Numbered from the stretch's first letter, positions 16,525 through 25,894 are shown. The stretch: DNA of 64,000 nucleotides from Streptomyces anulatus (GCF_000721175.1 NZ_JOEZ01000002.1:1-64000), one strand, 5' to 3'. The notes: generated by a model not told the origin, from the letters alone. Program-made: numbers and translations.

Positions 16525-17151
16525 TTATTTCGCCGGAGGGGGGTCGGAGCTCCGGGGCGTCGCGGGGCGCGACCGGCGCCAGCGCCGGAGCATCCCCTCG
16601 GGCACTTCCTCGGCGGTGAGGGCGAAGATCAGGTGGTCGCGCCAGGCGCCGTCGATGTGGAGATAGCGCGGGCGCACGCCCTCCGAACGGAACCCGAGTT
16701 TCTCCACCACCCTGCGGCTGGGCGCGTTCTCCGGGCGAATACAGACCTCGACGCGGTGCAGGCCCACCGTCCGGAAGCAGTGGTCCACGGCGAGTGCCAC
16801 GGCCGTCGGCATGACCCCGCGCCCGGCGACGCCCTGGTCGACCCAGTAGCCGATGTGGCCGGAGCACATCGAGCCCCAGGTGATCCCCGCGACCGTGAGC
16901 TGGCCGACCAGCCTGCCCTCGTACTCGATGGCGAACGGCAGCATCCGCCCCGCGTTCGCCTCGGCGCGAAGGTGACGGACCATCTGCCGGTACGTGGGGC
17001 GCTGCGCCATCGGACCGCCGGGGGCGGGCGGTGGGACGGTGGCCTCCCAGGGGCGCAGCCATTCGCGGTTGCGCCGGTTGACCTCGCGCCACATCCGGTG
17101 GTCACGCATCTTCATCGGGCGCAGGACGATCTCGCCGTCGGTCAGCGTCAC
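16525..17151 (-). CDS. GNAT acetyltransferase of the RimJ/RimL type
   Basis: A 208-residue N-acetyltransferase. WLRPWEATVP near the N-terminus and GYWVDQGVAGRGVMPTAVAL (the acetyl-CoA-binding R/QxxGxG/A region) are the family marks. RPENAPSRRVVEKLGFRSEG is the usual C-terminal motif. RimJ-like enzymes acetylate protein N-termini or small amines. GTG 17151 is the start; codons upstream to the mogA stop remain open but have no ATG or GTG. It lies in the same transcription direction as mogA, moaC and glp. Confidence 0.85.
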   Translation of the reverse strand: MTLTDGEIVLRPMKMRDHRMWREVNRRNREWLRPWEATVPPPAPGGPMAQRPTYRQMVRHLRAEANAGRMLPFAIEYEGRLVGQLTVAGITWGSMCSGHIGYWVDQGVAGRGVMPTAVALAVDHCFRTVGLHRVEVCIRPENAPSRRVVEKLGFRSEGVRPRYLHIDGAWRDHLIFALTAEEVPEGMLRRWRRSRPATPRSSDPPPAK

Positions 17152-17168
17152 CGGCCAGGTCGCGATGT

Positions 17169-17771
17169 TCAGCTCGGGCTCCCCGGTCGGGGGTGGTCGC
17201 CGCCGCGGAGCTGGTCGACGGCGTGCACCAGGAGCCGGCCGAGGACCGCGAGCCCGTCCTTCACCCCTCCGGTGGAGCCGGGGAGGTTGACGATCAGGGT
17301 GCGGGAGGCCACGCCCGCGAGGCCCCGGGAGAGGGCGGCCGTCGGGACCTTGGCGAGGCCCTCGGCCCGGATCGCCTCCGGGATGCCGGGGATCTCGTGG
17401 TCGAGGACGCGGCGGGTGGCCTCCGGGGTGGCGTCGGTGGGCGAGATGCCCGTACCGCCGGTGGTGACGATCACGTCGTACCCGACGGCGACGCCCGCGC
17501 GCAGGGCCGCCTCGACCGGATCGCCGTCGGGGACGACCTGCGGGCCGTCGACCGTGAAGCCGAGGCCGGCCAGCGCTTCGGCGATCAGCGGGCCGCCCCT
17601 GTCCGCGTACACCCCGGCGGACGCCCGGTTGGAGGCGGTGACGACGAGGGCGCGGTACGGGAAGGGGGGCGGGGCGCCGGTGGGCCCGGGCGGCTGCTGA
17701 CCATGGCCGGGGGTTCCGGGCTCGGATGCCCGCCCCTCGTGGCCGGACGCGTCCGGCTCGGGCGGCGTCAC
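17169..17771 (-). CDS. mogA: MogA/MoaB molybdopterin adenylyltransferase-type protein
   Basis: A 200-residue protein with a 38-residue Pro-rich extension, then the MoCF-binding domain: ALVVTASNRASAGVYADRGG, IVTTGGTGISPTDATPEATR, SRTLIVNLPGSTGGVKDGL. These are the MPT-binding motifs of MogA/MoaB, which adenylates molybdopterin during molybdenum cofactor synthesis. Its ATG overlaps the end of moaC by four bases. Confidence 0.9.
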   Translation of the reverse strand: MTPPEPDASGHEGRASEPGTPGHGQQPPGPTGAPPPFPYRALVVTASNRASAGVYADRGGPLIAEALAGLGFTVDGPQVVPDGDPVEAALRAGVAVGYDVIVTTGGTGISPTDATPEATRRVLDHEIPGIPEAIRAEGLAKVPTAALSRGLAGVASRTLIVNLPGSTGGVKDGLAVLGRLLVHAVDQLRGGDHPRPGSPS

Positions 17772-18268
17772 GTGTCCGTTCCCTCCGGCGCGGTGCGCCG
17801 GTAGTCGCCGGACTTGCCGCCCGACTTCGCCTCGACCCGTACGTCGGTGATGACCGCGCTCTTGTCGACCGCCTTGATCATGTCGACGACGGTCAGGGCC
17901 GCCACCGACACCGCGGTCAGGGCCTCCATCTCGACGCCGGTGCGGTCCGTCGTCTTCACGGTGGCCGTGATCTCCACCGCGTCGTCGGCCACGCTCAGGT
18001 CGACCGACACACCGGAGACGGCCAGCGGATGGCAGAGCGGGATCAGCTCCGGGGTGCGCTTGGCCCCCATGATCCCGGCGATCCGGGCGGTGGCGAGGGC
18101 ATCGCCCTTGGGGACTCCCCCGCCACGCAGCAGCTCGATCACGCGCGGCGAGACGAGCACCCGGCCGCCGGCGCGGGCGACGCGGGTGGTGACGTCCTTC
18201 TCCGACACGTCGACCATGCGGGCCGCGCCCGCCTCGTCGATGTGCGTCAGCCTGTTCTGCGTACTCAA
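17768..18268 (-). CDS. moaC: Cyclic pyranopterin monophosphate synthase MoaC
   Basis: A 166-residue protein carrying the MoaC signatures KGDALATARIAGIMGAKRT, ELIPLCHPL and GVEMEALTAVSVAALTVVDM. MoaC converts the GTP-derived product of MoaA to cyclic pyranopterin monophosphate in molybdenum cofactor synthesis. TTG 18268 with GGAG upstream is the start that gives the usual N-terminus (LSTQNRLTHIDEAGAARMVD). A longer in-frame opening upstream reads the glp gene in another frame and is not coding. Confidence 0.92.
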   Translation of the reverse strand: MSTQNRLTHIDEAGAARMVDVSEKDVTTRVARAGGRVLVSPRVIELLRGGGVPKGDALATARIAGIMGAKRTPELIPLCHPLAVSGVSVDLSVADDAVEITATVKTTDRTGVEMEALTAVSVAALTVVDMIKAVDKSAVITDVRVEAKSGGKSGDYRRTAPEGTDT

Positions 18269-18369
18269 CTCACTCCGCCTAGCGGTAGGGCCGCCGATGG
18301 GCCTCGGGAAACCGGAGGGGGTCCCCCGGAAGGCACGGCGGCAGATACCGTACCGCCACCGGGCGGCGG

Positions 18370-19680
18370 TCAGCCGAGCAGGATCACGTCCGTCTCCGTG
18401 CCGGGCTCGACCGATGTGACGTCCTCGGGCACCACGATCAGCGCGTCCGCCTGCGCGAGCGCGGCGATCAGATGCGATCCGGAACCGCCGACCGGAGTGA
18501 CCGTGCCCGCCTCCGCGTCGTAGCGGCCGCGCAGGAACTGGCGGCGGCCGGCCGGCGAGGTGAGCGCCGTGTCCGCACTCAGCTCGGCGCGGGCCGTGGG
18601 GCGGTGCACGTCGGTGAGGCCCATCAGGGCACGGATGGCGGGGCGGACGAACAACTCGAAGGAGACGTAGGCGGAGACCGGGTTGCCCGGCAGGGCCAGC
18701 AGCGGGGTGTGGTCGGGGCCGATGGAGCCGAATCCCTGGGGCTTGCCCGGCTGCATGGCGAGCTTGCGGAACTCGATCCCGCTGCCCGGCTCGTCCTCGT
18801 CGCCGACGGAGGACAGCGCCTCCTTGACGACGTCGTACGCGCCGACGCTGACGCCGCCCGTGGTCACGACGATGTCCGCGCGGATCAACTGGTCCTCGAT
18901 CGTGGCGCGCAGCGTCTCCGCGTCGTCGGCGACCGCGCCGACCCGGTAGGCGATGGCTCCGGCGTCCCGGGCGGCGGCCGTCAGCGCGAAGCTGTTGGAG
19001 TCGTAGATCTGGCCGCCCGTCAGCGTCTCGCCGGGCTGGACCAGTTCGCTGCCGGTGGACAGGACGACCACGCGGGGGCGGGGCCGTACGACCACGGTCG
19101 AGCAGCCGATCGCCGCGAGCAGCCCGATCTGCGGCGGTCCGACGACCGACCCGGCGGCCAGGGCCAGATCGCCCGGCTTGACGTCGCTGCCGCGCTCGCG
19201 CACATGGGCGCCGGCCACGACGGGCCGGTGCACCCTGACCTCGCCGGTGGCACCCTCGGGCGCGTCGCTGTGGGCACGCATGGCGGCGGCCGGGCCCTCG
19301 CCCGTACCGCCGTCCGTCCACTCGACCGGGACCACGGCCTCCGCCCCGGCGGGCAGCGGTGCGCCCGTCATGATGCGGGCGGCCTGTCCCGGTCCCACGA
19401 CCTGGTCGTCGGCGAGCCCCGCACTGCCCGCGGCGACGTCGCCGATGACGGTGAGGACCGCGGGGAACTCCTCGCCGGCGCCCTCGACATCGGCGATCCG
19501 GACCGCGTATCCGTCCATGGAGCTGTTGTCGAACGGCGGCAGGGCCACCTCCACGAAGACGTCCTTGACGAGGACGCAGCCCTGGGCGTCCGGCAGCTGC
19601 AGCTCGATGGGCTCCAACGGCCGCACCGCGGCGAGGATGTCGTCCAGGTGCTCGTCCACCGACCAGATCGTGCTGCTCAC
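18370..19680 (-). CDS. glp: Gephyrin-like molybdotransferase Glp (MoeA homologue)
   Basis: A 436-residue MoeA-family protein. NSSMDGYAVR, ARIMTGAPLPAGAEAVVPVE, VLSTGSELV, DSNSFAL, VVTTGGVSVGAYD and ALPGNPVSAYVSFEL are all present in order. MoeA inserts molybdate into adenylated molybdopterin. The copy next to sepX/glpR in Actinobacteria, called Glp, also binds FtsZ and the SepX/GlpR receptor. GTG 19680 follows GGAG by about nine bases and starts just after the galU stop. Whether it keeps the molybdotransferase reaction is not clear from sequence. Confidence 0.9.
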   Translation of the reverse strand: MSSTIWSVDEHLDDILAAVRPLEPIELQLPDAQGCVLVKDVFVEVALPPFDNSSMDGYAVRIADVEGAGEEFPAVLTVIGDVAAGSAGLADDQVVGPGQAARIMTGAPLPAGAEAVVPVEWTDGGTGEGPAAAMRAHSDAPEGATGEVRVHRPVVAGAHVRERGSDVKPGDLALAAGSVVGPPQIGLLAAIGCSTVVVRPRPRVVVLSTGSELVQPGETLTGGQIYDSNSFALTAAARDAGAIAYRVGAVADDAETLRATIEDQLIRADIVVTTGGVSVGAYDVVKEALSSVGDEDEPGSGIEFRKLAMQPGKPQGFGSIGPDHTPLLALPGNPVSAYVSFELFVRPAIRALMGLTDVHRPTARAELSADTALTSPAGRRQFLRGRYDAEAGTVTPVGGSGSHLIAALAQADALIVVPEDVTSVEPGTETDVILLG

Positions 19681-19684
19681 GGGG

Positions 19685-20587
19685 TTACATCTCCTCAGCG
19701 ACGTACTTGCGCAGCCAGGTCCGGAACTCCGGCCCCAGGTCTTCACGTTCGCACGCCAGTCTGACAATGGCGCGCAGGTAGTCGCTGCGGTCGCCGGTGT
19801 CATAGCGGCGGCCCTTGAAGACGACGCCGTGGACGGGGCCGCCGATCTTCTCGTCCGCGGCGAGCAGCTGGAGCGCGTCGGTGAGCTGGATCTCGCCGCC
19901 GCGGCCCGGCTCGGTGTGTCGCAGTATGTCGAAGACCGCGGGGTCCAGGACGTACCGGCCGATGATGGCGAGGTTGCTGGGTGCGTCGGCCGGGTCCGGC
20001 TTCTCGACCAGGTCGGTGATGCGGACCACGTCGCCGTCGACGGTGGCGTCCGCGGCGGCGCAGCCGTAGAGGTGGACCTGCGAGGGGTCGACCTCCATCA
20101 GCGCGATGACGCTGCCGCCCTCACGCTCCTGGACCTCGACCATCCGGGCCAGCAGCGCGTCGCGCGGGTCGATCAGATCGTCGCCGAGGAGCACCGCGAA
20201 GGGCTGGTCGCCCACGTGCGGGGCGGCGCACAGGACGGCGTGTCCGAGGCCGCGGGGGTCGCCCTGGCGCACGTAGTGCATGGTGGCGAGGTCGCTGGAC
20301 TCCTGGACCTTGGCGAGGCGTTCGGCGTCGCCCTTGCGGGTGAGCGCGGACTCCAGCTCGTAGTTGCGGTCGAAGTGGTCCTCAAGGGGACGCTTGTTAC
20401 GGCCGGTGATCATCAGCACGTCGGAGAGGCCCGCTGCCACGGCCTCCTCGACGACATACTGGATGGCCGGCTTGTCGACGACAGGCAGCATCTCCTTCGG
20501 AGTGGCCTTCGTGGCGGGCAGGAACCGGGTGCCGAGACCTGCTGCCGGGATGACGGCCTTGCTGATCCTGGAGGGCGACTGAGTCAT
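19685..20587 (-). CDS. galU: UTP-glucose-1-phosphate uridylyltransferase GalU
   Basis: A 300-residue nucleotidyltransferase. AVIPAAGLGTRFLPATKATP and KEMLPVVDKPAIQYVVEEA are the GalU nucleotide-binding signatures; LVEKPDP and GEIQLTDALQLL are also typical. It makes UDP-glucose for cell-wall and polysaccharide synthesis. The ATG lies in a 114-bp divergent region shared with the cyclo-ligase gene. The stop abuts glp, so galU, glp, moaC, mogA and the acetyltransferase probably form one operon. Confidence 0.95.
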   Translation of the reverse strand: MTQSPSRISKAVIPAAGLGTRFLPATKATPKEMLPVVDKPAIQYVVEEAVAAGLSDVLMITGRNKRPLEDHFDRNYELESALTRKGDAERLAKVQESSDLATMHYVRQGDPRGLGHAVLCAAPHVGDQPFAVLLGDDLIDPRDALLARMVEVQEREGGSVIALMEVDPSQVHLYGCAAADATVDGDVVRITDLVEKPDPADAPSNLAIIGRYVLDPAVFDILRHTEPGRGGEIQLTDALQLLAADEKIGGPVHGVVFKGRRYDTGDRSDYLRAIVRLACEREDLGPEFRTWLRKYVAEEM

Positions 20588-20701
20588 GTGCAGACCTTAA
20601 CGGCTGCACACGGACGGAAGCTGATATTCCGGTTAACTTCGTCCTTAAATATGCCCATACGAGAATCGTGCGAGTCACCCTTGAACACCGACAAGTCCGA
20701 A

Positions 20702-21292
20702 ATGGCGTCCGCGAAGAGCTCCCTGCGGCGCGAACTGCTCGCCGCGCGGGCCCTCCTGACGAAGGAGGACGCCGTGCGGGCCGCCACGGTTCTCGCCGAG
20801 GCCGCCCTGCACCTGCCCGAACTGGCGGACGCCCGTACGGTCGCCGCGTACGTCTCCGTGGGGCGTGAACCGGGCACCCGAGCCCTCCTGGAAGCACTGC
20901 GCGGGCGCGGCGTACGGGTGCTGCTGCCGGTACTCCTGACCGACAACGACCTGGACTGGGCGGTCTACGAGGGCCCGGAGCACCTGCTGCCGGCCGGGCG
21001 GGGGCTCCTTGAGCCGGACGGCCCACCCCTCGGCCCCGCCGCCGTCCTGGACGCCGACACGGTGCTGCTGCCCGGCCTGGCGGTGGACGGGGCCGGGATG
21101 CGGCTGGGGCGGGGCGGCGGCAGCTACGACCGGGTACTGGCCCGGCTGACGGCCGCCGGGGCGCATCCGTCGCTCGTCGTGCTCCTGTACGACGACGAGG
21201 TGGTCGCGCGGGTCCCCTCGGAACCGCACGACCACCCCGTGGACGCCGTGGTCACGCCGGCCGGAGCGCGGCGCTTCGTGAGCTCTCCGTAG
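20702..21292 (+). CDS. 5-formyltetrahydrofolate cyclo-ligase
   Basis: About 196 residues. SSLRRELLAARALLT, AAYVSVGREPGTRALLEAL and DTVLLPGLAVDGAGMRLGRG followed by GGSYDRVL are the 5-FTHF cyclo-ligase (MTHFS) motifs; the last is the ATP/folate-binding stretch. The enzyme returns 5-formyl-THF to 5,10-methenyl-THF using ATP. ATG 20702 is conservative. In-frame TTG 20681 and ATG 20651 are also possible, and none has a strong ribosome site. Confidence 0.88.
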   Translation: MASAKSSLRRELLAARALLTKEDAVRAATVLAEAALHLPELADARTVAAYVSVGREPGTRALLEALRGRGVRVLLPVLLTDNDLDWAVYEGPEHLLPAGRGLLEPDGPPLGPAAVLDADTVLLPGLAVDGAGMRLGRGGGSYDRVLARLTAAGAHPSLVVLLYDDEVVARVPSEPHDHPVDAVVTPAGARRFVSSP

Positions 21293-21294
21293 CC

Positions 21295-24039
21295 CTACGG
21301 TTTCAGCGTCAGCGTGTCGACGGTGGAGGCGTCGACCGCGTCCTTCCCGAAGGACCAGTCGAGCAGTTCACCGTCCACCCACTTGCCGGTCTGGTCGGTG
21401 TAGTGCGCGTTGAACGCGTGCCCGGAGGCCCCGCTGAGGTTGATCCAGCGGGACTTGTCCCAGTCCCCCACGTTGACGACCATGCGCATCGACGGCACCC
21501 AGACGACCTCGTAGCCGCTCGCCGCGTTCCAGCCGGTGGCGTTGACCGCCGCCTCGCCGCCGCCGAGGTTCCAGGGGCCGCGGTTGAGCGCCCGCTGGAG
21601 CAGGCCGGGGCCTTCGGTGCCGAGCGTCTGGTTCTTCAGCGTCAGCCGGTGCAGCCGGCCCCAGCTCCAGGTGGAGATGTTCTTGCCGAGCTTGGCGGTC
21701 AGCTCCCAGCGCGCGTCCTCCATCGCCCGGGCGAAGAGGTCGTCCCGGCTCTCCAGGGCGTCCTCGCGGCCGCGGGCGGGGGCCTTCCACCACTCGTTGT
21801 CCTGGTCGTCCACGATGTCGCGGACCACCTGGAACCAGCGGTCGCCACCGTCCGGCTGCGCGGTGTCGCCGTCGCGCTGACCGCACTCGCGGACGAGCTT
21901 CTTCTGCTGGTCGACGGGGCCGCTGTTCTTGGCCGGCCGTACGTTGATGCAGTCGCCCTCGACCCGCATCTCCTTGGGCAGCTTGTTGCCGAAGGCGAGC
22001 TTCAGGATGTTGCGCCAGACTCCGTTGAAGTACGCGGCGGCGGCCGAGTCGGGTTCCTGGGTGTAGTCCCAGCCCTCCAGCAGCTTCTGGGCCTCGCGGA
22101 CGCTCGGGTCGGAGATGTTGATCTTCTTCAGCTCGGGCACCAGCAGCGCGGCGATCTCGCTGAAGTTGTCCATCTGCATCTTCTGCATGTCATCGGTCGA
22201 GACCTTCTCGCCACCCTTGATCTTCTGGGCGAGGAGGTCGTTGATCCGCTGGCTGCGGGCGCCGTAGCCCCAGTCCTTGGTCAGGAGGTGGGGGTACTTC
22301 TTCTCGTCGATGACGGCCTGGTTGGCGGTGACGATGTAGCCGCGGTCCGGGTTGTACTCGTAGGGCAGCTCATCGAAGGGGATGTAGCCCTTCCACGCGT
22401 ACTTCGGGTCCCAGCCCGGGGCGGGCGCCGTTCCGTCGTAGCCCTCGGAGCGGACCGGGATCTTGCCGGGTGCCTGGTAGCCGATGTTGCCCTTTGTGTC
22501 GGCGTAGATGAGGTTCTGCGAGGGGACCTCGAAGTTCTCGGCGGCCGCCCGGAAGGTGGTGAAGTCCTTGGCCCGGTTGAGGGCGAAGACGGCGTCCATG
22601 GACTTGCCGGGCTCCAGCGCGGTCCACTTCAGCGCCACCGCGTAGCCGTCGGCCCGGTCGGGCGCGGCGTTGCTGACGGGGGCCTTCTGGCCGACCTTGT
22701 CCAGCTCCTTGCTGCGGTCGGAGACCAGGGGCCCGTTGTTCGTCTCGCGGACGGTGATCGTCCGGTCCTTGCCGCCGGCGACCTTGATGGTCTCCTCACG
22801 GGTCTTGAAGGACTTGGTTCCACCGTCGTACAGGTAGCCGTCGCCGGAGACCTTCTCCAGGAAGAGGTCGGTGACGTCGGCGCCCAGGTTGGTGAGGCCC
22901 CAGGCGATGTCCTGGTTGTGGCCGATGATCACACCGGGCATGCCGGCGAACGTGTAGCCGGCCGTGTCGTACTGGCAGGTCTTGGAGAGCTCCCGGCAGT
23001 GCAGGCCCATCTGGTACCAGAGGGAGGGCAGCATCGGCGCGAGGTGCGGGTCGTTCGCGAGCAGCGCCTTGCCGGACGTCGTGTGCTTGCCGTCGACGAC
23101 CCAGGAGTTCGACCCGATGCCGTTGCCGTTCGGGCCGAGCAGCGCCGGGATCTCGTCGAGGGTGTCGGAGAGCGCGGAGAGCTGGGTGTTCAGGCCCTCG
23201 GTGGCGCCCTCGGGGGTCGGGGAGCCGACGTTGTCCGACGGGGTCGCCTCGGGGTCGAACTTCCCGGTGACCGGGGAGATCGCGCCCTGCTCGACGATCG
23301 GCCTGTGCTGCTTGTACGGGTAGCCGGGGTACAGGTCCCCGATCTGGTCCTGGTCGAGGCGGCTGGTCAGCAGCGACCGGTCGATCTCGTCCTGCATGTT
23401 GCCGCGCAGGTCCCAGGCCATCGCCTTCAGCCAGGCCACCGAGTCGACCGGGGTCCACTCGCCGGGCTTGTAGTCGTTGGTCAGCCCCAGCGCCGCGTAC
23501 TCGACCGAGATGTCCCGGCCTTCCTTGCCCTTCAGATACGCGTTGACGCCCTCCGCGTACGACTGGAGGTTCTTCTTGGTGCCCTCGTCGAGGACCTCGT
23601 CGTACTCCTTCTGCGCCACCTGCCGCCAGCCGAGCGTGCGCAGGAAGGAATCGGTCTCCACCTGCCCGGAACCGAACATCTCGGAGAGCCGGCCGGACGT
23701 CATGTGCCGCCGGACGTCCATCTCCCAGAAGCGGTCCTGGGCCTGGACGAAGCCCTGGGCGCGGAAGAGGTCGGCGTCGGAGTCCGCGTAGATCTGCGGA
23801 ATTCCGTAGGAGTCACGTTTGACCTCGACGTCGCCGGCAAGGCCGTCGAGAGTCATCGACCCGGTGGTCTGCGGGTACGAGGCCCGCACGGTGGACACGG
23901 ACCAGTACGCCCCGTACCCGACACCCGCGACGAGCGCCAGCACAAGCACGAACACGATCAGGCGGGCGCGTCGCCCCTTCTTCCTCCCGGGCTTCTTCGC
24001 GTCGGAAGGGCCGGAAGAGGCGGTTGTGTTGGCGGGCAT
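21295..24039 (-). CDS. Penicillin acylase family protein (Ntn hydrolase, S45)
   Basis: A 914-residue precursor. Residues about 26-45 are a membrane anchor or signal helix after a Lys/Arg-rich start. The alpha-subunit region ends at GNGIG, followed by SNSWVV, where Ser310 should be the N-terminal nucleophile of the beta subunit after self-cleavage. GVIIGHNQDIAWGLTN and NNGPLVS are conserved beta-chain motifs. These enzymes cleave amides such as penicillins, acyl-homoserine lactones or aculeacin-like lipopeptides; the substrate cannot be assigned. ATG 24039 has AAGGA five bases upstream. It lies tail to tail with the cyclo-ligase gene, three bases apart. Confidence 0.9.
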   Translation of the reverse strand: MPANTTASSGPSDAKKPGRKKGRRARLIVFVLVLALVAGVGYGAYWSVSTVRASYPQTTGSMTLDGLAGDVEVKRDSYGIPQIYADSDADLFRAQGFVQAQDRFWEMDVRRHMTSGRLSEMFGSGQVETDSFLRTLGWRQVAQKEYDEVLDEGTKKNLQSYAEGVNAYLKGKEGRDISVEYAALGLTNDYKPGEWTPVDSVAWLKAMAWDLRGNMQDEIDRSLLTSRLDQDQIGDLYPGYPYKQHRPIVEQGAISPVTGKFDPEATPSDNVGSPTPEGATEGLNTQLSALSDTLDEIPALLGPNGNGIGSNSWVVDGKHTTSGKALLANDPHLAPMLPSLWYQMGLHCRELSKTCQYDTAGYTFAGMPGVIIGHNQDIAWGLTNLGADVTDLFLEKVSGDGYLYDGGTKSFKTREETIKVAGGKDRTITVRETNNGPLVSDRSKELDKVGQKAPVSNAAPDRADGYAVALKWTALEPGKSMDAVFALNRAKDFTTFRAAAENFEVPSQNLIYADTKGNIGYQAPGKIPVRSEGYDGTAPAPGWDPKYAWKGYIPFDELPYEYNPDRGYIVTANQAVIDEKKYPHLLTKDWGYGARSQRINDLLAQKIKGGEKVSTDDMQKMQMDNFSEIAALLVPELKKINISDPSVREAQKLLEGWDYTQEPDSAAAAYFNGVWRNILKLAFGNKLPKEMRVEGDCINVRPAKNSGPVDQQKKLVRECGQRDGDTAQPDGGDRWFQVVRDIVDDQDNEWWKAPARGREDALESRDDLFARAMEDARWELTAKLGKNISTWSWGRLHRLTLKNQTLGTEGPGLLQRALNRGPWNLGGGEAAVNATGWNAASGYEVVWVPSMRMVVNVGDWDKSRWINLSGASGHAFNAHYTDQTGKWVDGELLDWSFGKDAVDASTVDTLTLKP

Positions 24040-24256
24040 CGCTGTCCTTCGAGGGGCAGGGTGGTCCTGGGAGTGCAGGAGCAACCATAGGCGCAGCGGA
24101 GAAGCCACTCGGACGCGGTATAGGGATGCAGCCATTTGCGTCTTCCTCGTACGAACATTCGAGGCCGTCAAGGAATCGTTAACGATTAGGTAAGGTAACG
24201 AAGTAACTGGCTGCCGGAGGACGATCCGGCAGGCGCACGCAGGGAAGGAACGGACC

Positions 24257-25894
24257 CTGACTGTCCACGCGCTCAACGAACTCCTGCTCGTCTGCTCGCT
24301 CGTCCTGCTCGTCGCCGTGGTGGCGGTACGGATCTCCTCGCGCAGCGGGCTCCCCAGCCTGCTCCTGTATCTCGGCATCGGGATCACTCTGGGCCAGGAC
24401 GGCATCTTCGACGTCGAGTTCGACAACGCCGAGCTGACGCAGGTGATCGGCTACGCCGCCCTCGTCGTCATCCTGGCCGAGGGCGGACTCGGGGCGAAGT
24501 GGAAAGAGGTCCGCCCGGTCCTGCCCGCGGCCGCGGTGATCTCGACCGTCGGCGTCGGCATCAGCGTGGGCGTCACCGCCTCGGCCGCGCACTATCTCGT
24601 CGGCCTCGACTGGCGCCAGGCGCTCATCATCGGAGCGGTCGTCTCCTCGACCGACGCGGCGGCCGTCTTCTCCGTCCTGCGCAGAGTGCCTCTGCCGCCC
24701 CGGATCACCGGCGTCCTGGAGGCCGAGTCCGGCTTCAACGACGCTCCCGTCGTCATCATGGTCGTCGCGCTCTCCGCGGTCGGCCCGGTCGAGCACTGGT
24801 ACCTCCTGGTCGCCGAGATCGCCATGGAGCTGGCCATCGGGGCCGCGATCGGCATCGCGGTGGGCTGGCTGGGGTCCCTGGGGCTGCGGCACGTGGCGCT
24901 GCCCGCCTCCGGCCTCTACCCGATCGCCGTGATGGCCATCGCCGTCTCCGCGTACGCGGCGGGCGCCCTGGCCCACGGCAGCGGGTTCCTCGCCGTCTAC
25001 CTGGCCGCGATGATCCTCGGCAACTCCAAGCTGCCGCACTGGCCCGCCACCCGGGGCTTCGCGGACGGGCTCGGCTGGCTGGCCCAGATCGGCATGTTCG
25101 TGCTGCTCGGCCTGCTGGTCTCCCCGCACGACCTGGTGGACGACTTCTGGCCCGCCGTCGTCGTGGGCCTGGTGCTGACCACAGTGGCGCGACCACTGTC
25201 GGTCTTCCTGAGCCTCGCCCCGTTCCGGATGCCGGCCCGCGAGAAGGTCCTCATGTCCTGGGCCGGACTGCGTGGTGCGGTGCCCATCGTCCTGGCGACC
25301 ATTCCGATGGTGTCCGGGGTGGCGGGCAGTACGAGAATCTTCAACATCGTCTTCGTCCTGGTCATCGTCTACACCCTGATCCAGGGCCCGACGCTGCCCT
25401 GGGTCGCGAACAAGCTGAACATCGCCGACGACCCGGCCGAGGCCGACGACCTGGGCGTCGAGTCGGCCCCGCTGGAGCGGCTGCGCGGGCACCTGCTGTC
25501 GGTCGCCATCCCCGCGAAGTCGAGAATGCACGGCGTGGAGGTCGGCGAGCTCCGGCTCCCGGCCGGCGCCGCGGTCACGCTGGTGGTCCGGGAGGACAAA
25601 AGCTTCGTGCCGTCCCCGGCGACGGTGCTGCGGCGCGGGGACGAGCTGCTCGTGGTGGCCACCGATCCGGTGCGCGACCGGGCGGAGGAACGGCTGCGGG
25701 CGGTCGGCGAGGGCGGCAAGCTGGCCGGCTGGCTGGGCACGGGCGGGCCGCCCGCCGCCGGCACGCCCGGCGCGGTGGGCCCCCATGGCGGGTCCGCCAT
25801 CCCTCAGGCGATGAAGCTGGCCAAGAAGCTCGGCGGTGCCGGTGCCGGTGCCGGTGCCGGTGCCAACGGAAGCGGCGCGAAGACCCGCCCTTGA
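24257..25894 (+). CDS. K+/H+ antiporter (CPA1 family) with C-terminal TrkA-C-like domain
   Basis: About 545 residues. Twelve or so hydrophobic segments are followed by a soluble domain (ELRLPAGAAVTLVVREDKSF onward) like the regulatory TrkA-C domain of NhaP2/CvrA-type antiporters. SSTDAAAVFSVLR and EAESGFNDAP carry the conserved acidic residues of the ion path. The reading frame from CTG 24257 (CTG ACT GTC CAC) has AAGGA six bases upstream and restores a full first membrane helix (LNELLLVCSLVLLVAVVAV). GTG codons near 24320 would cut through it. CTG initiation is therefore likely. The tail contains five GGTGCC repeats (25835-25864). Confidence 0.88.
   Translation: MTVHALNELLLVCSLVLLVAVVAVRISSRSGLPSLLLYLGIGITLGQDGIFDVEFDNAELTQVIGYAALVVILAEGGLGAKWKEVRPVLPAAAVISTVGVGISVGVTASAAHYLVGLDWRQALIIGAVVSSTDAAAVFSVLRRVPLPPRITGVLEAESGFNDAPVVIMVVALSAVGPVEHWYLLVAEIAMELAIGAAIGIAVGWLGSLGLRHVALPASGLYPIAVMAIAVSAYAAGALAHGSGFLAVYLAAMILGNSKLPHWPATRGFADGLGWLAQIGMFVLLGLLVSPHDLVDDFWPAVVVGLVLTTVARPLSVFLSLAPFRMPAREKVLMSWAGLRGAVPIVLATIPMVSGVAGSTRIFNIVFVLVIVYTLIQGPTLPWVANKLNIADDPAEADDLGVESAPLERLRGHLLSVAIPAKSRMHGVEVGELRLPAGAAVTLVVREDKSFVPSPATVLRRGDELLVVATDPVRDRAEERLRAVGEGGKLAGWLGTGGPPAAGTPGAVGPHGGSAIPQAMKLAKKLGGAGAGAGAGANGSGAKTRP
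25835..25864 (+). repeat. Five tandem GGTGCC units in the antiporter tail
   Basis: Five exact six-base units encode alternating Gly-Ala near the C-terminus. The unit is a multiple of three, so copy-number change would alter only tail length. Confidence 0.85.

Noticed and set aside
18269..18369. Possible molybdenum-cofactor riboswitch before moaC
   Set aside because: The gap is only about 100 bases and I see no fold resembling the Moco element; this class is not expected in Streptomyces operons of this kind.
19055..20701. N-terminal extension of the cyclo-ligase frame across galU and glp
   Set aside because: It is antisense to galU and glp; the cyclo-ligase fold begins near 20702.
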